60,356 nt of DNA from Cephaloticoccus capnophilus (GTDB taxonomy: Bacteria > Verrucomicrobiota > Verrucomicrobiia > Opitutales > Opitutaceae): contig NZ_LSZP01000028.1 of assembly GCF_001580045.1 (NCBI RefSeq), positions 1-60,356 of the forward strand, in the 5' to 3' direction. Below are positions 53,658 to 60,356 of the stretch, piece by piece (the first letter of the stretch is position 1; the number at the start of each line of letters is the position of its first letter). The notes beneath the pieces are model-generated. The model saw nothing but the letters and a program-made list of their open reading frames with translations, ran no database searches and was not told where the DNA came from. The position numbers were made by a program, and so were the translations under genes.

Positions 53658-56582
53658 CTATGAAAGTGGCTGCATGCCACCGCAGGCGCAGACAAGGTTT
53701 CGGTCGCCGTAGACATTGTCCACGCGGCCGACCGCGGGCCAAAACTTCGTCGCGCGCGTATGCGCATCGGGATACGCGGCCGACTCGCGCGAATACGCGT
53801 GCGACCACTCGCTCGCGCTCACAACGGCCGCCGTGTGCGGCGCATTTTTCAGCACATTATCCCGCGCATCGGCCTCGCCGCTCGCCACCGCACTCATCTC
53901 GGCGTGAATGAAAATCAGCGCGTCGCAAAAGCGGTCGAGCTCGGCCCGCGTCTCGCTTTCGGTGGGCTCGATCATGAGCGTCCCGGGCACGGGGAAGGAC
54001 ATCGTCGGCGCATGATAGCCATAATCGATTAATCGCTTGGCGACGTCCTCGACCTCGACCCCACGCGGCTTCCAGTCGCGAAACTCAAGGATGCACTCGT
54101 GGGCGACGAGCCCGCCATTCCCACGATACAGGACCGGGAAATACCCTTCCAGCCGCTTGGCGATGTAGTTGGCGTTGAGGATTGCGCGTTGCGTCGCGCG
54201 GCGCAGCCCGTCCGCGCCCATCATCCGGATATACATCCACGAGATGGGCAAAATGCTCGCACTGCCAAAAGGCGCGGCACTCACCGCACCCGAGCCCGAG
54301 TTAACCGCTTCGCCTTCCGCCACGCCCGCCATCGTAGTCGGATTTCCCTTACGTCCATCTTTGGGCAAAAATGGGGCGAGGTGCGCCGCCACGCCGATTG
54401 GCCCGACACCGGGGCCGCCGCCGCCGTGCGGAACGCAGAACGTTTTGTGCAAGTTCAGATGGCAGACATCCGCACCGATGAACCCGGGCGAGCTTAGGCC
54501 GACCTGCGCATTCATGTTAGCCCCGTCCATGTAGACTTGGCCGCCGTGCGTGTGGACGATTTCGCAAACTTCGCGCACACCCGGCTCGAAGACGCCGTGC
54601 GTCGAGGGGTAGGTAATCATCAGCGCGGCGAGTTCCGCGGCGTGCGCGGCGGCCTTTGCGCGGAGGTCGTCGAGGTTGATATTACCCGCCTCGTCGCACG
54701 CCACCGGCACGACCTGCATCCCACACATAGCGGCACTCGCAGGGTTCGTCCCATGCGCACTGGTCGGGATGAGGCACACACGCCGCTGCTCGCCTTCGCC
54801 GCGCGAGCGGTGGTAAGCGCGAATCGCCAGCAGCCCCGCGTACTCGCCTTGAGAGCCCGCATTGGGCTGGAGACTCACGGCAGCGAAACCGGTAATCTCG
54901 GCCAGCCACTGCTCAAGGTTATCAAAAAGCGCACGGTAGCCGCGCCACTGCTCGGCGGGCGCGTGCGGGTGCAGCCGCGCAAACTCGGGCCAAGTGATCG
55001 GCAGCATCTCGCTCGTCGCGTTGAGCTTCATCGTGCACGAACCGAGCGAAATCATCGAGTGGCATAGCGAGAGGTCCTTCGCTTCGAGTCGCTTTATGTA
55101 GCGCAGCATCTCGTGCTCGGTGTGGTAACGGTTAAACACCTCGTGCGCGAGGTAGGCCGACTGCCGCGCGTGCGGCGCGGGGTAATCGAGCGCGCCGATC
55201 GCTTCGGGCGCGGGCGTCGGCGTCTCGCCAAAAAAGCTTAGCAGCGTCTCGACCTCCGCCAGCGTCGTCACCTCGTCGAGCGAGATACCCACCGTGTAGG
55301 CGTCGATCTGGCGCAGGTTCATCCGGCGCGCCGCAGCCGCAGCGTGAACGCGCGCCGCAGCGACATTACCCACCGTCAGCGTATCGAAGACGGGCTCTGC
55401 GTTGACACGCGCACCCAGAGCAGTGAGTCCGCGCGCGAGGATCTGCGTGAGTAGCCGCGTGCGCTGCGCGATACGCCGCAAGCCACTTGGCCCGTGGTAA
55501 ACCGCATACATGGAGGCCATAACGCCAAGCAGGACTTGGGCGGTGCAAATGTTGGAGGTCGCCTTCTCGCGGCGGATGTGTTGCTCGCGCGTGCCAAGTG
55601 CGAGCCGCAGCGCGGGCTGGCCTTGCGCATCTTTGGAGACTCCGACGAGTCGGCCCGGCATCTGGCGTTTGTGCGCATCGCGCGTCGCGAGGTAGCCCGC
55701 ATGCGGCCCGCCAAAGCCCATTGGCACGCCAAAACGTTGTGCCGAGCCCACCGCGACATCCGCACCAAACTCGCCCGGCGCACGCAGTAAAGTCAGCGCA
55801 AGCAAATCGGCAGCCACGACACACAGCGCACCGGCCGCATGCGCCCGCGCAAAAAACGCTTCGTAATCATGAATGCTCCCGCGCGTGTCAGGATATTGCA
55901 CAAGCACGCCGACGATCGCGGGCACAGCGCCCCCGCCCTCTGCGCCGCCAAACTCAAAGCTCCGGTGGTCGCCCACAACGACCTCGACCCCAAGCGGGGC
56001 GGCGCGCGTACGCACGACCTCAATCGTCTGCGGGTGACACTGCTCCGACACGAAAAACCGCGCGGCGTCGCTGCGCCCGCCGAGCTTTATCCGGTGGCAC
56101 ATCATCATCGCCTCGGCGGCGGCCGTGCCCTCGTCGAGCATTGAGGCATTGGCGATATCGAGTGCGGTCAACTCGCTGACGAGCGTTTGGAAATTGAGCA
56201 AGGCCTCGAGCCGTCCTTGCGAAATCTCCGACTGGTAAGGCGTGTAGGCCGTATACCAGCCCGGGTTTTCCAAAATGTTACGCTGGATCACGGCAGGCAC
56301 CGCACAGTCGTAGTAGCCCGCGCCGATGAAGCTGCGAAACACTTGGTTTTGCGCCGCCAGCCCGCGCAGTTCGGCGAGCGCAGCCGCCTCGCCCACCGCC
56401 TCAGGGAGCGCGAGCCTACGCGGCAAACGAATGTCCTCCGGCACTGCTGCCGCGCTCAACGCATCGAGCGATTCGTAACCCACTTGCGCGAGCATCGCCG
56501 CCAACTCCCCCGAGTCGGCACTGCCGCTGTGGCGCGATTCAAATTGGTCGATTGGGGCGAGAAGGTCGCGTAGCGAAGACAT
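53658..56582 (-). CDS. gcvP: Glycine dehydrogenase (decarboxylating), single-chain P-protein
   Basis: 974 residues, the fused alpha-beta form. Both homologous halves are present. The N-terminal half has [20 protein letters not shown] and the C-terminal half has the PLP lysine in [18 protein letters not shown] and [14 protein letters not shown]. It decarboxylates glycine and hands the aminomethyl group to the H-protein, feeding C1 units. gcvT and gcvH are not in this window, so the system is split. Leftward and divergent from nth with 95 bases between starts. Confidence 0.97.
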   Translation of the reverse strand: MSSLRDLLAPIDQFESRHSGSADSGELAAMLAQVGYESLDALSAAAVPEDIRLPRRLALPEAVGEAAALAELRGLAAQNQVFRSFIGAGYYDCAVPAVIQRNILENPGWYTAYTPYQSEISQGRLEALLNFQTLVSELTALDIANASMLDEGTAAAEAMMMCHRIKLGGRSDAARFFVSEQCHPQTIEVVRTRAAPLGVEVVVGDHRSFEFGGAEGGGAVPAIVGVLVQYPDTRGSIHDYEAFFARAHAAGALCVVAADLLALTLLRAPGEFGADVAVGSAQRFGVPMGFGGPHAGYLATRDAHKRQMPGRLVGVSKDAQGQPALRLALGTREQHIRREKATSNICTAQVLLGVMASMYAVYHGPSGLRRIAQRTRLLTQILARGLTALGARVNAEPVFDTLTVGNVAAARVHAAAAARRMNLRQIDAYTVGISLDEVTTLAEVETLLSFFGETPTPAPEAIGALDYPAPHARQSAYLAHEVFNRYHTEHEMLRYIKRLEAKDLSLCHSMISLGSCTMKLNATSEMLPITWPEFARLHPHAPAEQWRGYRALFDNLEQWLAEITGFAAVSLQPNAGSQGEYAGLLAIRAYHRSRGEGEQRRVCLIPTSAHGTNPASAAMCGMQVVPVACDEAGNINLDDLRAKAAAHAAELAALMITYPSTHGVFEPGVREVCEIVHTHGGQVYMDGANMNAQVGLSSPGFIGADVCHLNLHKTFCVPHGGGGPGVGPIGVAAHLAPFLPKDGRKGNPTTMAGVAEGEAVNSGSGAVSAAPFGSASILPISWMYIRMMGADGLRRATQRAILNANYIAKRLEGYFPVLYRGNGGLVAHECILEFRDWKPRGVEVEDVAKRLIDYGYHAPTMSFPVPGTLMIEPTESETRAELDRFCDALIFIHAEMSAVASGEADARDNVLKNAPHTAAVVSASEWSHAYSRESAAYPDAHTRATKFWPAVGRVDNVYGDRNLVCACGGMQPLS

Positions 56583-56677
56583 GATTGAGCGGCGACGCTA
56601 GGGCGGCCCAACACTCCGACAATTAAGAAGTTGTTCCACGCGGCAGATACCGGATTTTTTCCAAAAAAAACCAAACT

Positions 56678-57307
56678 ATGACCATAAAGGCGAAAGCCGC
56701 GCGCGCGGCCTACATCGACCAGCGACTCGCCGAGCTGTACCCCGAGACGCTCATCCCGCTCGACCACCGCGACGCCTACACCCTCCTCGTCGCTGTGCTC
56801 CTCTCCGCCCAGTGCACCGATAAACGCGTCAACACCGTCACTCCCGCTCTCTGGGCCCTCGCCGATAATCCGGCCGACATGGCCCGCGTGCCCGTCGAAG
56901 CGATTCAGCAAATCATCCGGCCCTGCGGCCTCTCCCCGCAAAAGGCGCGCGCCATCTCCGGCCTCTCACGCATCCTCATCGAACAACACGGAGGCGTAGT
57001 CCCGCACACGTTTGAGGAGTTGGAGGCACTCCCCGGCGTCGGCCACAAAACCGCCTCCGTCGTCATGGCCCAAGCCTTCGGCGTGCCCGCCTTCCCCGTC
57101 GATACCCACATTCACCGGCTCGCCGCGCGCTGGCGACTCAGCAGCGCAAAGAACGTCGTGCAGACCGAGCGCGACCTAAAAAAATGCTTCCCGCGCGAAC
57201 GCTGGAATAAACTGCACCTGCGTATCATTTACTACGGCCGCGAACACTGCACCGCACGCGGCTGCGACGGCACCCGCTGCGAAATCTGCCAAACGCTAAA
57301 CACCTAA
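56678..57307 (+). CDS. nth: Endonuclease III
   Basis: 209 residues, family length. The helix-hairpin-helix is EALPGVGHKTASVVMAQAFG, containing the catalytic Lys; the catalytic Asp is in FPVDTHIHRLAARW. It excises oxidised pyrimidines and cuts abasic sites. The Cys ligands of the 4Fe-4S cluster are changed. The usual C-x6-C-x2-C-x5-C becomes HCTARGCDGTRCEIC, a C-x4-C-x4-C-x2-C pattern, and the protein stops five residues after the last Cys where the fourth ligand would be. Cluster binding would need this alternative spacing. The last third is duplicated at 382-557. Confidence 0.94.
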   Translation: MTIKAKAARAAYIDQRLAELYPETLIPLDHRDAYTLLVAVLLSAQCTDKRVNTVTPALWALADNPADMARVPVEAIQQIIRPCGLSPQKARAISGLSRILIEQHGGVVPHTFEELEALPGVGHKTASVVMAQAFGVPAFPVDTHIHRLAARWRLSSAKNVVQTERDLKKCFPRERWNKLHLRIIYYGREHCTARGCDGTRCEICQTLNT

Positions 57308-57689
57308 GGCCAAGACAGCCCGCGATTGATTTCGCCTCAATTTCTCGGTGCGCCACTTGTGATTAATAGAAGCCTGCTTAGGGTCGCGTCCTTATGAAAT
57401 CCCGTACCTTCACCCTCACTTCTCTATCCTGTGTGTTGGTTCTCGGACTGGCACTTTCCGCGCCCCTTCAAGCCCAAGAGTCGGCCCCTGAAGAAAAACC
57501 GAAGACGGAAAAGAAAGCCCCCAAATACCCCAAGCGCTACGACACTAATAAAGACGGAATTATCACCGAAGACGAAATCGCTGCAGGCAAAGCCGCCGAC
57601 AAGGCCAAGCGAGATGCTAAGCGGCAAGCCGATCTCGAAAAGTACGATGCCAATAGCGACGGAAAGCTCGATAAAGAAGAACGCGCCAT
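57132..57689. repeat. Right arm of the large inverted repeat (partner 1-557)
   Basis: Covers the nth 3' end, the 86-base spacer and the first 99 codons of the EF-hand gene. Here both genes are intact, so this is probably the parental copy. The outer boundary cannot be defined because the partner ends at the window edge. Confidence 0.85.
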
Positions 57690-57840
57690 AATGAAAGCCG
57701 ACCGCGATGCCGAGCGAGAAACCAAACGGCTAGAACGCGAAGCAAAGAAACAAGAGCAAGCAGCCCGCCGCGCCGAGCGTGAGGCAAAACGACAGGAACG
57801 CGCCGCACAGAAAGCCGAAAGAGAAAGTAAAAAGAAGTAA
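57394..57840 (+). CDS. Secreted EF-hand protein with charged coiled-coil tail
   Basis: 148 residues. Signal peptide (LSCVLVLGLALSAPLQAQ), a Lys/Glu/Pro linker, EF-hand loop 1 DTNKDGIITEDE (about 50-61) and loop 2 DANSDGKLDKEE (about 85-96). A tail of nearly pure Arg/Glu/Lys/Ala heptads follows (about 97-148), likely one long helix. Short EF-hand proteins of this layout occur in many Planctomycetes and Verrucomicrobia; their function is unknown. Own terminator downstream. Confidence 0.85.
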   Translation: MKSRTFTLTSLSCVLVLGLALSAPLQAQESAPEEKPKTEKKAPKYPKRYDTNKDGIITEDEIAAGKAADKAKRDAKRQADLEKYDANSDGKLDKEERAIMKADRDAERETKRLEREAKKQEQAARRAEREAKRQERAAQKAERESKKK

Positions 57841-57897
57841 GCCAGCCGGTCGGACTCCCCAACTTCCTCACCCTATCGAGGGAAACCCCGATGCAAT

Positions 57898-57933
57898 CAA
57901 ACCCGTGTGGCCCCTATACCGCACGGGTTTTTT
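57898..57933 (+). terminator. Rho-independent terminator of the EF-hand gene
   Basis: AACCCGTG pairs with CACGGGTT around a 14-base loop, followed by a T-run of six. It lies 58 bases after the stop. Confidence 0.85.
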
Positions 57934-57983
57934 AGTCCCGCATCACGCCTTCGCCTCCAGGCCTGCAAACAGCCCGCCCAACT

Positions 57984-58862
57984 ATGAAACGATGCGGAAA
58001 TGCCGTACTAAAAAAATCGGCACTGGAGCGAGGAGCGTCTGTTCCCGTTTCAAACGTGGCCGCGTCGGAGCCAGATTTTGAGCAGCAGCGCGGCTCGCGT
58101 TTGAGCCTAGGCCAGCGCCTCCTCGACCTCTTTTTCCCGCGCGCCTGCGTACATTGTCGCGGACGCATTGCCGATGACAGCCCGCTGCGGCATCTGTGTA
58201 CACGCTGCGCGTCAAAGCTCACTCCGATCAAGCCGCCGCGCTGCACGACCTGCGGCTATCCCTTTCACGGCGCGGTGGATGAATCCCTAGACACACGACT
58301 CTGCCCCCATTGCGAAGGGCTCAATCCTGCCTTCGATGAGGGGCGCACGTGTGTCCTCCTTCGCCCCCCAGCTCGCAGCCTCGTACATAAACTAAAATAC
58401 CACGCTGGGCTCTACGTGATTGAGGATATGCAACGGCTCTTCTCTGGCTCACCCGGCCTGGCGCAGTGGTTAAACTCGGCCGTACTCGTCCCTGTCCCCC
58501 TGCATCCACGCCGCCAGCGAAAACGCGGCTATAACCAAGCCGAACTCCTCGCACACACACTCACGAAACTAAAACCCGACGCCGCGGAGGCAGATACAAA
58601 TGCCGCCACTCGCCCCCAGGTGGAAACCCTCCTTCGGCGCATCCGACACACCGAGTCGCAGACCCGCCATAATAAACAAGCCCGTTTGAAAAACCTAAAA
58701 AATGCCTTCGCCCTGAAAAAGCGCGCGGCGGTTTCCCCCGAACTACGCTACGTCATCGTCGACGACGTATTCACGACAGGCGCCACGCTGAATAGTTGCG
58801 CTACGGTGCTGCGCCGCGCGGGTGCTCGGCACATTGATGTCATCGCCTTTGGGCACGGCTGA
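57984..58862 (+). CDS. comF: ComF family phosphoribosyltransferase-like protein
   Basis: 292 residues from the ATG at 57984. The ComF core starts near residue 45: LLDLFFPRACVHCRGRI, zinc-type Cys pairs (CVHC, CTRC, CTTC, CPHC), PVPLHPRRQRKRGYNQAELLA, and the PRPP loop YVIVDDVFTTGATLNSC. ComF supports DNA uptake and replication restart, and dprA lies next in the same direction. Codons about 18-40 derive from a dispersed palindromic repeat. A TTG at 58101, just after the repeat, may be the original start. Confidence 0.85.
   Translation: MKRCGNAVLKKSALERGASVPVSNVAASEPDFEQQRGSRLSLGQRLLDLFFPRACVHCRGRIADDSPLRHLCTRCASKLTPIKPPRCTTCGYPFHGAVDESLDTRLCPHCEGLNPAFDEGRTCVLLRPPARSLVHKLKYHAGLYVIEDMQRLFSGSPGLAQWLNSAVLVPVPLHPRRQRKRGYNQAELLAHTLTKLKPDAAEADTNAATRPQVETLLRRIRHTESQTRHNKQARLKNLKNAFALKKRAAVSPELRYVIVDDVFTTGATLNSCATVLRRAGARHIDVIAFGHG
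58035..58104 (+). repeat. Small dispersed repeat (GGGTCTGTT family), copy 4, inside comF
   Basis: Starts GCGTCTGTTCCCGTTTCAAACG and ends CGCGGCTCGCGTTTGA (first motif shown is 22 bases at 58035-58056; its key part is GTCTGTTCCCGTTTCAA). The TCAAACG near the start pairs with CGTTTGA at the end, giving a stem-loop. It is in frame with comF and supplies N-terminal residues such as ASVPVSNVAASE. Confidence 0.7.
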
Positions 58863-58915
58863 AGCGACAAGCCTAAGGCCTAGGCGCCCCGCCTTTTAGC
58901 CCCAAAAAATCCCCC

Positions 58916-60043
58916 ATGACTGACGAACTCACACTCACTCAAGCGCGGCTCATCCTAAACGCGCTGCCAGAAATCGGGCCAATCACGCTCAATCGCTTGC
59001 TGGAAGACCTCGGCGACGATCCGCGTGAAGTCTTATGCGCCTCTCCCCAGAAACTCGAATCCACTAGAGGCGTCGGCCCCAAAATAAGCGCGACCGTACA
59101 CGGCTGGCGCAGCCACTTCGACCTCCCCCGAGAAGAAGCGCGCATGGCAGACGCACACACCGACTTCATCATTCCCGAAGACGGGATTTACCCACCGCTC
59201 CTTCGCGAAATCAGCGATCCGCCAATCGGCCTCTATCGAAAGGGCGATTACGACTTCTCGCTTCCGAGTATCGCCATCGTCGGCAGCCGACGCACCACCC
59301 TATACGGGCAAGCGATCGCGAAAAAATTCGCTGCCGAGCTCGCTCGACTCGGCTTTTGTATCGTCAGCGGCCTCGCCCAAGGCATCGACACCGCCGCCCA
59401 CGAAGGCGCGCTCTCCGTCGGCGGGAAAACCGTCGCCGTACTCGGTAACGGCATCGACATCGTTTATCCCCCGCAAAACCTCGACCTGTACCGGCAGATT
59501 GAGGCGACTGGCGCGATTATCTCCGAGTTTCCCTTTGGCCGACGCGCCGATCGCCAAACCTTTCCGATGCGCAACCGCGTGATTTCAGGAATTTGTGACG
59601 CCGTGCTCGTCGTCGAAAGCGCAGTCTCCGGCGGCTCCATGATTACCGCCCGCTTTGCCGGAGAGCAAAATCGCCTCCTCTGCGCCATCCCCGGCCGCAT
59701 CGACCAAGCCACTAGCGGCGGCTGCCACCAACTCATCCGCGACGGCGCCGTCCTCGCCACCAGCGTCGAAGACATCCTCTCCGAGCTAGACTACGGCCAC
59801 GGGCAACAACCGCGCTTCCCTCCCCTCGACGGCAACGGCGAGGACGAGAAAACCGCAACCCCAGCCCTCACCGAACAAGAAGCACAAATCCTAGCCTGCT
59901 TCGCAGGCGGTGCGATTCTAACGCCAGACACACTCGCCGCCCAAACCGGACTCAGTGCCAGCGCACTCGCACCCGCACTCATGATGCTCGAACTCAAACA
60001 CTGCCTCACCCGCCGACTCGACGGCTCCTGGGAAAGCCGGTGA
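58916..60043 (+). CDS. dprA: DNA processing protein DprA
   Basis: 375 residues. An N-terminal helix-hairpin-helix-like domain (LPEIGPITLNRLLEDLG, TRGVGPKIS) precedes the Rossmann DprA core (IAIVGSRRTTLYG, IVSGLAQGIDTAAHEGAL, VAVLGNGIDIVYPPQN, FPMRNRVISGICDAVLVVES). The C-terminal winged helix spans about 310-375. It loads RecA on incoming single-stranded DNA in transformation. 53 bases after comF, same direction. Confidence 0.95.
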   Translation: MTDELTLTQARLILNALPEIGPITLNRLLEDLGDDPREVLCASPQKLESTRGVGPKISATVHGWRSHFDLPREEARMADAHTDFIIPEDGIYPPLLREISDPPIGLYRKGDYDFSLPSIAIVGSRRTTLYGQAIAKKFAAELARLGFCIVSGLAQGIDTAAHEGALSVGGKTVAVLGNGIDIVYPPQNLDLYRQIEATGAIISEFPFGRRADRQTFPMRNRVISGICDAVLVVESAVSGGSMITARFAGEQNRLLCAIPGRIDQATSGGCHQLIRDGAVLATSVEDILSELDYGHGQQPRFPPLDGNGEDEKTATPALTEQEAQILACFAGGAILTPDTLAAQTGLSASALAPALMMLELKHCLTRRLDGSWESR

Positions 60044-60356
60044 CCCGACCCACTCGCCGCCCGCGCCCTCCCGCCCCTAATAGCCCGCGAAATCTCCGAA
60101 AACGCCAACATCCCCACAAATCGCAAACGATGAACTCGCGATGAGCTCTTCGACAGAGTAGAGACTACGTTTTCATACTACACCATAAGCTACGAACCCG
60201 TTGCATTATTTTCAGCGACAGGTTTCGTTTTAAGACATAACGCGCATGCATTATTAGGTGCTACATGCTTCGCCATAATACTCATAAAATAAACGCCTTT
60301 ACATTATACATATCAATAACTATCAACGCTTTATGTAGCCCCCCCCCCCCCCCCCC
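60044..60356. other. AT-rich tail and poly-C contig end
   Basis: No gene seen. From about 60140 the sequence becomes AT-rich (many TTAT/ATAA runs), in strong contrast to the rest. It may be a promoter region of the next gene or a different compositional domain. The final run of C (from 60339) looks like a sequencing artefact at a contig end. Confidence 0.6.

Noticed and set aside
41235-53712. A shared open frame (TSPxRVI...LLLSLSQRDR...) in all three palindromic elements
   Set aside because: The resemblance follows from the conserved linker and hairpin DNA. The frames lie in different orientations to neighbours, have no ribosome-binding site, and diverge in frame after the hairpin.
60339-60356. 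Poly-C run at the window end
   Set aside because: Probably a poly-G read artefact at a contig end, not biology.

Overview
The window looks like chromosomal DNA of a GC-rich member of the Verrucomicrobiota, most likely the Opitutaceae. This is an inference, with no database search. The supporting traits are a yeast-type LeuA, a eukaryote-type HisA, a double-length ThyX-like protein of the kind found in PVC bacteria, a complete-looking nuoB-N cluster, OMPLA and TonB outer-membrane proteins (so a diderm), and strong use of C-ending codons. There is no prophage, CRISPR array or dense accessory island. The window looks like a whole assembled contig: it starts inside a gene and ends in a poly-C run.

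Layout. 1-557 is a diverged inverted copy of 57132-57689 (3' end of nth plus 5' end of an EF-hand gene), so the contig is bracketed by an inverted repeat about 56.6 kb apart. 0.6-2.0 kb is an ECF sigma factor operon. 2.5-5.2 kb carries leuA and a TlpA-like thioredoxin. 5.2-6.7 kb is a small foreign patch: a GNAT acetyltransferase of different codon use and a decayed IS5-family transposase, flanked by 55-56 bp direct repeats. 6.8-11.7 kb holds a Bcr/CflA exporter, DoxX, SurE, phospholipase A1 and an ABC ATPase. 12.2-17.3 kb is sufC-sufB-sufD-sufT-clpP. 17.4-20.6 kb holds truA, ruvX, a rhodanese, a class IV aminotransferase and an HTH protein. 21.5-26.4 kb holds a TonB-dependent receptor, a ThyX-like protein and HisA. 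26.4-40.8 kb is the respiratory complex I operon, nuoB to nuoN, without nuoA. 41.1-50.6 kb holds tRNA-Ser, a ThuA/DoxX/TIM-barrel trio, a universal stress protein, an aldo/keto reductase and hydrolase with an AraC regulator, tRNA-Leu, UxuA and a glyoxalase. 50.7-60 kb holds MetE, GcvP, Nth, an EF-hand protein, ComF and DprA.

The most unusual signal is not a gene. Three copies of a mosaic palindromic element lie at 41252-41557, 48052-48357 and about 53320-53568. Two are exactly 306 bp with the same 19-bp inverted ends, and all are built from a string of hairpins around a conserved linker. Several stems differ between copies but keep their pairing, as in a structured RNA or a transposed single-stranded DNA. 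All three, plus three of four copies of a second smaller repeat, lie between convergent genes. Two lie directly downstream of tRNA genes. One arm runs from the base after the tRNA-Ser CCA to a mirror copy that supplies the last codons of the ThuA gene.

How genes work together. The nuo genes encode the proton-pumping NADH dehydrogenase, except NuoA. The suf genes assemble the Fe-S clusters that complex I and Nth need, with the cysteine desulfurase presumably encoded elsewhere. leuA, hisA, metE, the aminotransferase and gcvP serve amino-acid and one-carbon metabolism. ComF and DprA are DNA-uptake functions. The remaining genes are envelope, stress and sugar-acid functions.
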